The position numbers and the translations under genes are program-made. A stretch of 64,000 nucleotides of DNA from Kumtagia sp052180275. GTDB lineage: Bacteria; Pseudomonadota; Alphaproteobacteria; Rhizobiales; Rhizobiaceae. A model generated the notes under the pieces. It was not told the DNA's origin. It did not search any database and saw nothing but the letters and a program-made list of their open reading frames with translations. Positions 25,615-34,885 of the stretch are shown here, in pieces (position 1 is the first letter of the stretch; each line of letters opens with the position of its first letter). Location of the stretch: contig NZ_CP197465.1 of assembly GCF_052180275.1 (NCBI RefSeq), positions 4,836,001 to 4,900,000 of the forward strand. The letters are read 5' to 3'.

Positions 25615-25742
25615 CGATCTCCTCCGCTATATGGAACGTCCTATATATTGGACATCCAACGCCCCGGACGCTACCGCCGCTTGCCTGAACGCAGGCGGAG
25701 CGCGCCATTCAGCGGGCATTCACCGCGTTGCTGCGAGAGCCT

Positions 25743-27854
25743 ATGAAAAGCACCATCTTCCCCGACACGACTCCCCCGGCAACCGAGGAGCGTCCGGTCG
25801 GAGACACCCGCCACGGCATCACCCGCATCGACGAATTCGCGTGGCTGCGCGCCGACAACTGGCAGGACGTGTTCCGCGACCCCACCCTGCTCGATCCCGC
25901 GATCCGCAGTCATCTCGATGCCGAGAACGCCTACCAGCAGTCGCTGATGGCCGACACCGAGGTTTTGCGCAAAACCTTGTTCCAGGAGATGAAGGGCCGC
26001 ATCAAGGAGGATGATTCATCCGTGCCGATGAAGGACGGCCCCTTCGCCTACGGCTCCTCCTTCAAGATGGGCGGCGAGCAGCCGCGTTTCTTCCGCACGC
26101 CGCGCGACGGCGGCACCGAGGAGATCATCCTGGACGGTGATCACGAAGCGGAAGGCAAGCCGTATTTCCACCTCGGCGGCATCGAGCACACGTCCGACCA
26201 CAAGCGCCTGCTCTGGAGTTTCGACGACAAGGGCTCCGAATTCTTCACGCTGAAGACGCGGGACCTGGCGAGCGGCGCCGACCTGCCCGACACCATCGCC
26301 GACACCGCCGGATCCGGCGTATGGGACGCCGCCAATGCCGGCTTCTTCTACACCAGGCTCGATCCGAACCATCGCCCGTCTAAAATATACTATCATACAC
26401 TTGGCGCCGACGCCGCCGATGACCGCCTGGTATTCGAGGAGGCCGACCACGGCTTCTTCATGAATGTCGGCGGCACACGCGACAACCGCTGGATCATGAT
26501 CGGCATCAACGACCATGAGACCTCCGAATACCGCATCATCGACGCAAGGGATCCCGCTGCCGAACCGAAGCTGGTGGCGGCGCGCGAGGCCGGCCTGCAA
26601 TACGACCTGGAGGAAGGCGGCGACGTCTTCTTCGTGCTGACCAATGCCGACGGCGCGAAGGATTTCAAGATCATGACGGCGCCCGTCGCCGATCCCCGAC
26701 GCGAGAACTGGTCGGAACTGGTGGCACACGAGCCCGGCCGGCTCATCCTCTCCGTCATCGGCTTCAAGGACTTCATGGTCCGGCTGGAGCGCAAGGACAG
26801 CCTGCCGCGCATCGTCATCCGCAATCGCGCCGATGGCAGCGAGCATATGATCTCGTTCGACGAGGAGGCCTATTCGCTCGGCCTGTCCGGCTCCTACGAA
26901 TACGACACCGAAATCATGCGCTTCTCCTATTCGTCGATGACCACGCCTGGCCAGGTCTTCGATTACGACATGCGCACGCGCGAGCGCACGCTGCTGAAAA
27001 CGCAGGAGGTGCCTTCCGGCCACGACCCGGACCACTATGTGACGCGCCGGCTGATGGCCCCCTCGCATGACGGCGAACTGGTGCCGATCTCGCTTATCCA
27101 TCACATCGACACGCCGATCGACGGAACGGCGCCCTGCCTGCTCTACGGCTACGGCGCCTACGGCATCGCCATTCCCGCCGGCTTCAACACCAACTGCCTG
27201 TCGCTGGCCGATCGCGGCTTCGTCTACGCCATCGCCCATATCCGCGGCGGCAAGGACAAGGGTTTTGCCTGGTACGAGGACGGCAAGCGCGAGAAGAAGG
27301 TCAACACCTTTCTCGACTTCATCGCCGCCGCAAAACACCTCGTCGCCGAAAACTACACAGCGCACGACCGCATCGTCGCGCAGGGCGGCTCGGCCGGCGG
27401 CATGCTGATGGGCGCCATCGCCAACATGGCGCCGGAGGCCTTCGGCGGCATCATCGCCGAGGTCCCCTTCGTCGACGTGCTCGACACCATGCTCGACGAC
27501 ACGCTGCCGCTGACCCCGCCCGAATGGCCGGAATGGGGCAACCCGATCGCCTCCGTCGAGGACTATTGCACCATCGCCGCCTATTCGCCCTACGACAATG
27601 TCGGTGCGAAAGACTATCCGCCGATCCTGGCGGTCGCCGGCCTCACCGACCCGCGCGTCACCTATTGGGAGCCAGCAAAATGGACGGCCCGGCTGCGCAA
27701 GCTGAAGACCGGCGACAATCCGGTGCTGTTCAAGATCAACATGGATGCCGGCCACGCCGGCGCCTCCGGCCGCTTCTCGCGGCTGGAGGAGATCGCCTTC
27801 AATTATGCGTTTGCGCTGAAGGTTACGGGCAAAGCCGACACGCACGGCGTTTGA
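25743..27854 (+). CDS. Prolyl oligopeptidase family serine peptidase (S9A, oligopeptidase B-like)
   Basis: About 703 residues. The N-terminal two thirds form the beta-propeller of the S9 family and the C-terminal third the alpha/beta hydrolase domain. The catalytic triad is visible: S550 in GGSAGG, D636 in LTDPRV and H671 in DAGHAG. The RGGKDKGFAWYEDGK stretch before the nucleophile is typical of oligopeptidase B-type enzymes, which cleave short peptides, often after basic residues. No signal peptide, so cytoplasmic. The ATG at 25743 is preferred over a TTG five codons upstream. Confidence 0.9.
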   Translation: MKSTIFPDTTPPATEERPVGDTRHGITRIDEFAWLRADNWQDVFRDPTLLDPAIRSHLDAENAYQQSLMADTEVLRKTLFQEMKGRIKEDDSSVPMKDGPFAYGSSFKMGGEQPRFFRTPRDGGTEEIILDGDHEAEGKPYFHLGGIEHTSDHKRLLWSFDDKGSEFFTLKTRDLASGADLPDTIADTAGSGVWDAANAGFFYTRLDPNHRPSKIYYHTLGADAADDRLVFEEADHGFFMNVGGTRDNRWIMIGINDHETSEYRIIDARDPAAEPKLVAAREAGLQYDLEEGGDVFFVLTNADGAKDFKIMTAPVADPRRENWSELVAHEPGRLILSVIGFKDFMVRLERKDSLPRIVIRNRADGSEHMISFDEEAYSLGLSGSYEYDTEIMRFSYSSMTTPGQVFDYDMRTRERTLLKTQEVPSGHDPDHYVTRRLMAPSHDGELVPISLIHHIDTPIDGTAPCLLYGYGAYGIAIPAGFNTNCLSLADRGFVYAIAHIRGGKDKGFAWYEDGKREKKVNTFLDFIAAAKHLVAENYTAHDRIVAQGGSAGGMLMGAIANMAPEAFGGIIAEVPFVDVLDTMLDDTLPLTPPEWPEWGNPIASVEDYCTIAAYSPYDNVGAKDYPPILAVAGLTDPRVTYWEPAKWTARLRKLKTGDNPVLFKINMDAGHAGASGRFSRLEEIAFNYAFALKVTGKADTHGV

Positions 27855-27962
27855 GCCGCTCGCGCCTGCCGGGCAATCCCCCCGGAGTCGTGCCGGGTCC
27901 AGACGATTGAACTCTCCGCCAAAAGCAGCCACTCTTAGGCGGCGTTTGGCGGAGAGGGCTCG

Positions 27963-29342
27963 ATGCGGGACCTGGAAATCTCTCAGCAGGAATTGTCGCG
28001 GCTTACAGACGCCGCAATCGACCTCGCCCGGACCTATTGGGCATCGCTGGACGAACGCGCCGCCTATCCGCAAACGTCGGGCGCGGAGACCGCCGAGCTT
28101 TTCTCGCGGCCGTGGGCGGAGGAAGGTTGCGGCCGCGCTGTTCTTCAGGATTTCAGCCTCATCGCCGAGCACGCGCGTCCGAACACCGGCCGGTTCTTCG
28201 GCTACGTCTTCGGCTCGGGCGAACCGGTGGGCGTGGTCGGCGAATTCCTGTCGGCAGTGCTGAACCAGAACACCACCTCCTGGCGCTCGGCTCCGGCGGC
28301 CGTGACGATCGAACGCCTGGTCATCGGCTGGCTGGCCGAGGCATTCCGTTGCGCCGGTTTCTCGGGATCGCTTTGCGGCGGCGGCTCCACTGCCAACCTC
28401 ATGGCACTGGCGATGGCGCGGGAGGCCAAGCTGCCGGCGAACGAGGCCGGTGCGCGGCCCGGCGTCGTCTATGCTTCCGAACAGGTTCACATGTCCATTC
28501 CAAAGGCGGTCGCGCTGCTCGGCATCGGCCGGCGAAATCTGCGGCTTATCCCGACTGATGACGAATTCCGTTTGCGGCCCGACGCGCTGCAAGCCGCAAT
28601 TGCCGAGGACCGGGCGGCCGGCAAGACGCCGATTGCAATCGTCGCCACGGGCGGCACCGTCGTTTGCGGCGCCATCGATCCGCTCTCCGCGATAGGGGCC
28701 ATTGCCCGCAAGGAAGAGCTTTGGCTGCATGTCGATGGCGCCTACGGCGTGCCGGCGGCCCTGGCGGTGCCCGAACAATTCGACGGTCTCGATCTCGTCG
28801 ATTCGGTGTCGTTCGACGCCCACAAATGGCTCTATCAGCCTGTCGATTGCGGCTGCCTTCTGCACCGCCACGATGACGTCGCGCGCGCGACCTTCTCCCA
28901 CAGCGACAGCTATGTCGCCATCATGAACGAAGATCCGACCGAGTCCTTCGCCTTCTTCGAGGAGTCGATCGAACTGTCCCGGCGCTTCAGGGCATTGAAG
29001 CTGTGGCTATCGCTTCAATATCACGGACGAAAGGCATTCCGGCAGGCGATCGCCCGCGATCTTGAACACGCCCGGCTGTTGGCGGAATTGGTGGGTAGCC
29101 ATCCGGACCTGGAGATGCTGGCGCCGGTGCCGCTCAGCGCGGTCTGCTTCCGTCACCGGTCGAAGGACAATCAGGCTATCCTGAAACGCGTAATCGCCCG
29201 CGGGCGCGTCTACCTGTCCAACGCCACCATCCAAGGTCAATTCGCGCTGCGTGCCTGCTTCGTCAATCACCGCACGACGGACGAAAACGTGCAGGAGATC
29301 GTGTCGGAAGTGATCGCGGCAGCGAACGAAATGAATGCCTAG
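27963..29342 (+). CDS. PLP-dependent group II amino acid decarboxylase family protein
   Basis: A 459-residue fold-type I enzyme. The PLP lysine is K288 in SVSFDAHKWLYQP, the usual HK-W motif of group II decarboxylases (glutamate, tyrosine, aromatic amino acid). GGGSTANLMALAMAR and WLHVDGAYG, with the PLP-nitrogen-binding aspartate, are also conserved. It could decarboxylate an aromatic or other L-amino acid; the substrate cannot be read. It stands alone, in the same direction as the peptidase gene with a 108-bp gap. Confidence 0.85.
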   Translation: MRDLEISQQELSRLTDAAIDLARTYWASLDERAAYPQTSGAETAELFSRPWAEEGCGRAVLQDFSLIAEHARPNTGRFFGYVFGSGEPVGVVGEFLSAVLNQNTTSWRSAPAAVTIERLVIGWLAEAFRCAGFSGSLCGGGSTANLMALAMAREAKLPANEAGARPGVVYASEQVHMSIPKAVALLGIGRRNLRLIPTDDEFRLRPDALQAAIAEDRAAGKTPIAIVATGGTVVCGAIDPLSAIGAIARKEELWLHVDGAYGVPAALAVPEQFDGLDLVDSVSFDAHKWLYQPVDCGCLLHRHDDVARATFSHSDSYVAIMNEDPTESFAFFEESIELSRRFRALKLWLSLQYHGRKAFRQAIARDLEHARLLAELVGSHPDLEMLAPVPLSAVCFRHRSKDNQAILKRVIARGRVYLSNATIQGQFALRACFVNHRTTDENVQEIVSEVIAAANEMNA

Positions 29343-29379
29343 GAGCCGCAACGGACCATAGGCAACTTTCAGCGAGGCT

Positions 29380-30306
29380 CTAATACCCTCTCGGATGCGC
29401 CGGTATGGCCTTGAGATACGCAGCGATGGCGGCCCGATCCTCGGGCGTCAGCCTCGCCATGTTCTTCTGCACCTCGGTCATCGAGCCGCCAACCGAATCG
29501 AAATCCGGGGTGAAGCCGGTTTCGAGGAAATAGGCGATCTCGCCCTCGGACCAGCCGCCGATGCCTCCCTCGCCCGCGGTGATGTTGGGCACGTTGCCCT
29601 GCCCTTCCGCGGCGACCGCGCCGGCCAGCCACGCACCGGTCTTCGGCCCGCCGATGAGGTCGCGCGGCGTGTGGCATTCGCCGCAATGGCCGGGGCCTTC
29701 GACAAGGTATCGGCCCGCAAGGACGTTGTCCGGCGTCCCCTCCGCAAAAGCCACGGCCGGCTGGCCGCTCAGATAAAGCAGCTTCCACAGGCCAAGGCCG
29801 CGCCGGATGTTGAAAGGGAAGCCGAGCTTGTGGTCCGCCGCCTTGCCGGCAACGGCCGGCAGCGTCTTCAGATAGGCATGGAGGTCGCCCACGTCCGACG
29901 GTTTCATCCGCGCATAGGACGCATAGGGAAAGGCCGGATAATAATGCGAACCGCCGGGCGACACGCCCTTCAGCATGGCGTTGGCGAGATCGGCGGCGCT
30001 CCAGCCGCCGATACCGTCGGTCTTGTCCTGCGAAATATTAGGCGCGACGAATATGCCGAACGGGGTCTTCAGCTCGACGCCGCCAGCCAGTTGCAGCCGG
30101 GCGTCGCCTTCCGATCCCGGTTTTCCATGGCAGGAGGTGCAGCCGCCCGCCCAGAAGATGCGTTCGCCCCGCGCCGGGTCGCCGGTTCCGACCTGCGCCA
30201 GCGTCTCCGCGTCCAGCCGCTGCGGCGCCGACAGCACCCAGCCGCCTACGGCCGCAACGCCGCCCAGCAGGACGGCGGCGACGGCGAGCTTGGCGAGAAT
30301 GCGCAT
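29380..30306 (-). CDS. Diheme cytochrome c, membrane-anchored or exported
   Basis: A 308-residue protein with an N-terminal hydrophobic segment (LAVAAVLLGGVAAVGGWVL) and two c-type heme sites: CTSCH at residues 56-60 and CGECH near 205. Each is followed by a cytochrome c fold with GTPFGI or PNI-type methionine regions. Domain order resembles the diheme subunits of alcohol, aldehyde or gluconate dehydrogenases, which pass electrons to the respiratory chain, but no dehydrogenase gene is adjacent. The ATG at 30306 is at the start of the signal; an open frame extends upstream without a convincing start. Confidence 0.87.
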   Translation of the reverse strand: MRILAKLAVAAVLLGGVAAVGGWVLSAPQRLDAETLAQVGTGDPARGERIFWAGGCTSCHGKPGSEGDARLQLAGGVELKTPFGIFVAPNISQDKTDGIGGWSAADLANAMLKGVSPGGSHYYPAFPYASYARMKPSDVGDLHAYLKTLPAVAGKAADHKLGFPFNIRRGLGLWKLLYLSGQPAVAFAEGTPDNVLAGRYLVEGPGHCGECHTPRDLIGGPKTGAWLAGAVAAEGQGNVPNITAGEGGIGGWSEGEIAYFLETGFTPDFDSVGGSMTEVQKNMARLTPEDRAAIAAYLKAIPAHPRGY

Positions 30307-30368
30307 TCGGGATTGAAAACCGGGAATTGCGATTCGGGTCGGGTGAGCCGCTCCGAACCTCGTCCCTC

Positions 30369-30806
30369 CTAGCCCTTCTTGATCCGGAACAACTCGTGGC
30401 AGCCGCCGCAATTCTGGCCGATGACGCCCAGAGCCGCCTTGACGCCATCGACATCGGCCGGGGGCGTGGCAAGGGCTGCCGCGGTGTCGGCCTTGAACTT
30501 GTCGACCTTCGCCTGGAAGCCAGCCATGTCTTCCCAGATCTTCGGCGACGCGGTGGTGTCGCCCGTGTCGCTGCCGGCCGGGAACAGGGCCGCCACGTCG
30601 AGCTTCTGCGCGTCGTCGTTAAGCGTCGTCAGCGCGGCGAGCACGGCGGCCGCATCGAAGGGCTGCTCGCCCTTGGCGATCGCCGCAAGCTGCCCGACAG
30701 CCTTGCCATTGGCCTTCATCAGCGCCTGGCGGTCGGCGACCGGATCGGCCGTCGCCGCCGAAACCGTCAGCGCGAACAGGGAGATGGCGAGAAGCAGTTT
30801 TTTCAT
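30369..30806 (-). CDS. Cytochrome c prime / c556-type protein
   Basis: A 145-residue protein with a cleavable signal (SLFALTVSAATA-DP). The mature part is a helical bundle ending in C133-GGC136-H137 ELFR, the C-terminal heme site typical of cytochrome c' and c556. These periplasmic proteins carry electrons or bind gases such as NO. It precedes the diheme cytochrome gene on the same strand with a 62-bp gap, so the two are probably one operon. Confidence 0.87.
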   Translation of the reverse strand: MKKLLLAISLFALTVSAATADPVADRQALMKANGKAVGQLAAIAKGEQPFDAAAVLAALTTLNDDAQKLDVAALFPAGSDTGDTTASPKIWEDMAGFQAKVDKFKADTAAALATPPADVDGVKAALGVIGQNCGGCHELFRIKKG

Positions 30807-30925
30807 GAAGATCCCTCTGGGTTGCGTATGGCTGCCTTGAGGAGGCTAACGACGACGTTGCACGAGTTCTTGCGGGGTGCAACTTCACGGTTTCGTGATC
30901 GTCCGTCTGACACCATTTTGGCTGG

Positions 30926-31669
30926 TCAGCAGCCAGGTTCGTCGCGACCGCCCTGCCGGTCGTTCATGACGGCTCCAGGCCAGATTCGCCGGCATTCGGT
31001 GCGAAAGGCGGCAACGGCATCAGCAGCCACCGCCTCGTCCATCTGGAGCGCCGCGGCAGCTTCCCGAAGATGGCTCCCATCGTTCAGCCGGTTGAGGACC
31101 CATACAGCCTTGCGCTCGATGTCCTGGCCGTAGGCTTTGATCGCTTTTTTCAAAGCGTCCTCCGGAATGCCGCCATAAGCCTCGACGAGCTTGCCCAGAT
31201 CGATCGCGTCCCGATAGGCTACCGAACGGTCCATGCATCGGTCGGCATTTGCGAGAAGCTTTTCAGCAAACATGTCAGTGACGCCGAGGGTTGGCACCCC
31301 CAGCCGCTCGTCCACGGTTCCGCTCAGCGCAATACGAGCCTCGCGGATGATCTCGAATTTGATCAACTGCCCTCCCTGCTCGAGAAACATGCGAATGCCA
31401 TAGGCGTCCACTCTCGCCTCCCGGGCACTCACGACATTGCCGCCAAAAAGCTGCCGTGCCCCACTGGTCACAACGACGCTCCTGATTTCCCGGTAGCCGT
31501 CCATATCGGCGCAGAGGAAATCGACATCGAGCGAACGCCGGTACTCGCCGTGCAGCAGGACGATGGCCGTGCCGCCGCCAAACCAGCAGCGCGTTTCAAT
31601 CAGCATTGGATGGTTCATGCGCCGCAGCATGTCGGCGATGACTTCGTGTTCGGGTCGAACAAATGGCAT
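30926..31669 (-). CDS. AbiEii/DUF6036-like nucleotidyltransferase, possible toxin
   Basis: About 247 residues. The N-terminal FGGGTAIVLLHGEYRRSLDVDF is the polymerase-beta-type nucleotidyltransferase motif, GG at 31-33, S46, D48 and D50, as in AbiEii and MenT-type toxins. The rest is helical with AEKLLANADR near the middle, a family-like element. Such enzymes modify tRNA or other targets in type IV toxin-antitoxin or phage-defence systems. A small ORF of 73 residues lies directly upstream on the same strand and could be the antitoxin. The start at the second ATG (31669) is nearer the family start; a longer start at 31699 is possible. Function inferred. Confidence 0.7.
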   Translation of the reverse strand: MPFVRPEHEVIADMLRRMNHPMLIETRCWFGGGTAIVLLHGEYRRSLDVDFLCADMDGYREIRSVVVTSGARQLFGGNVVSAREARVDAYGIRMFLEQGGQLIKFEIIREARIALSGTVDERLGVPTLGVTDMFAEKLLANADRCMDRSVAYRDAIDLGKLVEAYGGIPEDALKKAIKAYGQDIERKAVWVLNRLNDGSHLREAAAALQMDEAVAADAVAAFRTECRRIWPGAVMNDRQGGRDEPGC

Positions 31670-31733
31670 GGCGCTGTCCGCTTGGGCTGTTCGAGTCACG
31701 ATAGCCGCTTGGCTGCACGCTGCGGAATCACGA

Positions 31734-31955
31734 TTACCTCAGCCCGAAGCCTTTGCCGTGAAGCCGTCCAAGCTCTTCGATGAGCCTGGCCTCACGGTCG
31801 GTCAGGTGGTCCTTGTCGACGAACCGCCAGTTCCGCTCGTACAGCGCGAAAACCTCCTCCGCCTCGATCGGCCGCGAGGGGTCGCGATTCCACACGAGCC
31901 GCTTGAGTTCGGGGAAATCGGCCGGGATGATCTGCTTGCCGAAATGGAGCGTCAT
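31734..31955 (-). CDS. Small protein upstream of nucleotidyltransferase, possible antitoxin
   Basis: A 73-residue charged, helical protein beginning MTLHFGKQIIPADFPELKRL and containing LYERNWRFVDKDHLTDREARLIEEL. I recognise no helix-turn-helix or named family. It lies 64 bp upstream of the nucleotidyltransferase gene in the same direction, the position of an antitoxin in AbiE-type pairs, but it is much shorter than AbiEi. No ribosome site is obvious. The next feature upstream is the sodB terminator. Confidence 0.55.
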   Translation of the reverse strand: MTLHFGKQIIPADFPELKRLVWNRDPSRPIEAEEVFALYERNWRFVDKDHLTDREARLIEELGRLHGKGFGLR

Positions 31956-32062
31956 GGCGGCGCTTATAACACGAAGACGACCACGAGAGCGAACGCACAC
32001 ACACTGCCTTCTTTTTTGCGAGCGCCGAGCCGACAGAGGTTCGCCTTCCCGGCTCAAAAACA

Positions 32063-32089
32063 ACAAACCCCGCGAGCCGCGGGGTTTGT
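32063..32089 (-). terminator. Rho-independent terminator of sodB
   Basis: A perfect 12-bp stem (32063-32074 with 32078-32089) with 3-base loop, followed on the minus strand by TGTTTTTG. It lies 73 bp after the sodB stop codon. Confidence 0.8.
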
Positions 32090-32161
32090 CCAAGTCCAAA
32101 TACTGTCGTCACACCGCCCACCGCCGGATGGCGTTGTGGGCGGTACCGAGATTAAGCGAAA

Positions 32162-32761
32162 TTACTTCGCCTTCTCGTACAGCTCGAGCACGTAGTCCCA
32201 GTTGATCAGGCTGTCGACAAACGCCTCGAGATACTTCGGACGGGCGTTGCGGTAGTCGATGTAATAGGAATGCTCCCACACGTCGACGCCGAGGATCGGG
32301 GTCGCGCCGTGCACCAGCGGGTTCTCGCCGTTCGGGGTCTTGGAGATGGCAAGCTTGCCGTCCTTGACCGAGACCCAGGCCCAGCCGGAGCCGAACTGCG
32401 TGGTGCCCGCGGCGACAAAATCCGCCTTGAACTTGTCGTAGCCCCCGAGGTCGGCGTCGACCGCCTTCTGCAGCGCGGCAGGAAGCTTGTTGCCACCGCC
32501 GCCCTTCTTCATCCACTTCCAGAAATGGACGTGGTTGTAGTGCTGGGCGGCATTGTTGAAGAGCCCGGCGTTCTTGCCGAAGGACTGCTTCACCACCTCT
32601 TCGAGCGACAGGTTCTCTAGGCCCGCCTCGGCTGCAAGCTTGTTGCCGTTGTCGACATAGGCCTTGTGGTGCTTGTCGTGATGATATTCGAGCGTTTCCT
32701 TCGACATGAAGGGCTGAAGCGCCTCGTAGTCATAAGGCAAAGCGGGCAGTTCGAAAGCCAT
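32162..32761 (-). CDS. sodB: Superoxide dismutase, Fe/Mn family
   Basis: A 199-residue cytosolic enzyme that dismutates superoxide to oxygen and hydrogen peroxide. The four metal ligands are H27, H77, D160 and H164 in the LEYHHDKHH, AAQHYNH and DVWEHSYYIDY contexts. The AGLFNNAAQHYNH segment and GWAWVSV are typical of the Fe-type, including cambialistic rhizobial enzymes. Strong codon bias and its own terminator indicate a well-expressed single gene. Confidence 0.95.
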   Translation of the reverse strand: MAFELPALPYDYEALQPFMSKETLEYHHDKHHKAYVDNGNKLAAEAGLENLSLEEVVKQSFGKNAGLFNNAAQHYNHVHFWKWMKKGGGGNKLPAALQKAVDADLGGYDKFKADFVAAGTTQFGSGWAWVSVKDGKLAISKTPNGENPLVHGATPILGVDVWEHSYYIDYRNARPKYLEAFVDSLINWDYVLELYEKAK

Positions 32762-32940
32762 GGCAATACTCCCTCGTTGGCTAGAGACCGGCCCTCAAGG
32801 ACCGGGGAAGATGGGTCGCGACCACCGAAAAACTCCGCCGGCGCGCGTCGGTTCCCTTCTAAGCGGGTTCCGGAAAACTGTCACACGGTTTTCCTTCCAA
32901 AACCTGCGGCAAAAAGAGATTCAAACCATCGCGCCGCGGT

Positions 32941-33816
32941 TCATGCCGCCTTCGCGTGCGCCCATTCCCAATAAAGCTCGCGCGCCTTGCGCGCCACCGG
33001 CCCGGGCTGCAGGTCGCGGTCCTCGATACGGGTCACCGGCACCACCTTGGAGTAATTGCCGGTCGAGAAGATCTCGTCGGCAAAGCGGAAATCGCGCGGC
33101 GTCAGCGTCTTCTCGGTCGTCCGGAACCCGTAGTCGCCAAGCAGGCCGATGGTGCGCGAGCGCGTGATGCCGGACAGGAACGTACCGTTCGGCGCCGGCG
33201 TGTAGACATGCCCGTCCTTGACCAGGAAGATGTTGGACGACCCCGTCTCGGCGACATTACCCAGCATGTCGAGAACGAGTGCGTTGTCGAAGCCGCGCAT
33301 GCGGGCTTCGAGGATGGCGCGGCCGTTGTTCGGATAGAGGCAGCCGGCCTTCGCGTCGGTCGGCATGGTCTCGATGGTCGGGCGGCGGAACGGCGAGACG
33401 GTGAGCGAAAAGCCGCCCGGCTCCGGCATCGGCACCTCGTAGAGGCAGAGGCAGAAGCGGGTCGAGTCCGGATCGGCCGGCACGCCCATGTAGCCGCCAT
33501 GCTCGGCCCAGTACATCGGGCGGATGTAGATCGCCGTCTTGCCGTCGAACTTCTTCAGCCCGTCCAGCGTCAGCCCGACAATCGCCTCGACGGTCATCGT
33601 CGGCCTGAGCCCAAGGCTGATCGCCGACGAATTGACGCGCGCCGCGTGACGGTCGAGGTCGGGCGACACGCCCTCGAACCAGCGGGCGCCGTCGAACACG
33701 CTGGAAGCCAGCCAGAAGGCGTGGCTGCGCGGCCCGAGGATCGCGACATTGCCTTCGTGCCAGTCGCCGTCGACATAGGTCCAGGTGGTCGTCTGTGCGG
33801 CTGCGGCAAGGGTCAT
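32941..33816 (-). CDS. ilvE: Class IV aminotransferase, branched-chain amino acid type
   Basis: A 291-residue fold-type IV PLP enzyme. The PLP lysine is K156 in TDAKAGCLYPNNGRA, and E at NVAETGSSNIF with the SGITRSRT phosphate-binding loop follow in the family pattern. It would transfer amino groups between branched-chain keto acids and glutamate; a D-amino acid aminotransferase or related specificity is possible. The start at 33816 has AAAGGAG about 10 bases upstream. The gene symbol is by family, not proven specificity. Confidence 0.85.
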   Translation of the reverse strand: MTLAAAAQTTTWTYVDGDWHEGNVAILGPRSHAFWLASSVFDGARWFEGVSPDLDRHAARVNSSAISLGLRPTMTVEAIVGLTLDGLKKFDGKTAIYIRPMYWAEHGGYMGVPADPDSTRFCLCLYEVPMPEPGGFSLTVSPFRRPTIETMPTDAKAGCLYPNNGRAILEARMRGFDNALVLDMLGNVAETGSSNIFLVKDGHVYTPAPNGTFLSGITRSRTIGLLGDYGFRTTEKTLTPRDFRFADEIFSTGNYSKVVPVTRIEDRDLQPGPVARKARELYWEWAHAKAA

Positions 33817-33967
33817 GTCATGGCGTCTCCTTTTGCGCGGCAATGGAAAGCCGCTTTGCGCCGGCAGGTCAACCGGGACCGTCAGGCAAAACGGTGGACC
33901 AGCGCAAAAGCGGACGCTACCGAACCGCCCGGCAGCCGAAGGCGCTCCGCAGCCGTCGCACGTGCCC

Positions 33968-34384
33968 TCACCCGGTCGGCATCCTGTCAAATTGCGGTAT
34001 CGCCGGATCGATGTGATCCCACGCATGCCCCCGCATGCGGTACGTCACGACTTGCGGCATGTACCGGCCCGGGTCGTCAAGGCTTCCAGCATGCACCGTG
34101 AAGAGATCGCGCGCGGCCGAGAACGTCAGATAGACCGGCGATCCGCAAGCGGCGCAGAAAGCATGGGTCTTCAAATTGCCCGAGTCGGCCGGGACATCCC
34201 ATTGCGTGGCCGCGCCCTGAAGCCTCACATCCTTGCGTGACGGGAAGGTCAGGTAGGATCCATGCCCGGTGCCGCTTCTGCGCTGGCAGTCGCGGCACTG
34301 GCAGTCGTTCATGAAGATTGGTTCGGCCGAGATTTCATAGCGGATAGCGCCGCAGGCGCATCCGCCGGTGAAGGCGTCGCTCAT
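33968..34384 (-). CDS. GFA family (glutathione-dependent formaldehyde-activating-like) protein
   Basis: A 138-residue zinc protein of the GFA/DUF636 family. The cysteine motifs GGCACGAIRYE, CQCRDCQ and CAACGSP bind zinc ions. Family founders were linked to glutathione and formaldehyde; most members have unknown substrates. It is the last gene of an apparent three-gene operon with an SRPBCC and an ArsR gene. Confidence 0.85.
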   Translation of the reverse strand: MSDAFTGGCACGAIRYEISAEPIFMNDCQCRDCQRRSGTGHGSYLTFPSRKDVRLQGAATQWDVPADSGNLKTHAFCAACGSPVYLTFSAARDLFTVHAGSLDDPGRYMPQVVTYRMRGHAWDHIDPAIPQFDRMPTG

Positions 34385-34420
34385 CGTCTTTCTCCTGCTG
34401 TTGAAATTGAAAGTCCTGCG

Positions 34421-34885
34421 TCAGTCTTTTCCGCCGGCGATCTCGCCCAGCCTCGGAACGACCTTCTTCCAACCGTCGCTCATATTCTGGAACGCCGTGT
34501 CGTTCATCGGCAGCACGAAGCCCGAATGGACCAGGCGGACCCGCGTTCCGCCCCGAACCGGCGAGAGCGTCCAGGTGACGACGGTGTCCAGTTTCGAGCC
34601 GTAGCCGACATTGCGCTCGTCGCCGCCGCGCCAGGCATAGGCGAGGCGTTGGTTCGGCACCACCTGCAGCACCTCGCAGCGGATCGTGCCGTCCCATGCG
34701 CCGGCAGGTTTGGTCTTGTAGGTGAAATGCGTCCCCTCGACCGGCTGGAAGCCCGCCGGCTCCATCAGCCAGCGGCCGATCAGCTCACCGGTCGTCAGCG
34801 CCTTCCATATGGTCTCCGGCGCATGCGAAAATATCTCGTCGACGACGATGTCCTGCGTCTTCTGTCTCAAGGCGGTGTCGTTCAT
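34421..34885 (-). CDS. SRPBCC (AHSA1-like) domain protein
   Basis: A 154-residue START/Bet v1-like protein of the AHSA1 family, with the opening IFSHAPETIWKALTTGELIGRWLMEP and the closing helix FQNMSDGWKKVVPRL. These small hydrophobic-ligand-binding proteins commonly follow an ArsR regulator gene. Its start overlaps the ArsR stop by 4 bp, so co-translation is expected. Ligand unknown. Confidence 0.85.
   Translation of the reverse strand: MNDTALRQKTQDIVVDEIFSHAPETIWKALTTGELIGRWLMEPAGFQPVEGTHFTYKTKPAGAWDGTIRCEVLQVVPNQRLAYAWRGGDERNVGYGSKLDTVVTWTLSPVRGGTRVRLVHSGFVLPMNDTAFQNMSDGWKKVVPRLGEIAGGKD

Noticed and set aside
26016..28901. A 961-codon minus-strand open frame
   Set aside because: It runs across two convincing plus-strand genes (S9 peptidase and decarboxylase) and crosses their intergenic gap; a shadow frame of high-GC DNA.
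32870..32895. A GGAAAAC...GTTTTCC repeat upstream of sodB as a terminator for the aminotransferase gene
   Set aside because: Only a 7-bp stem with a long loop and no T-run; too weak to list.
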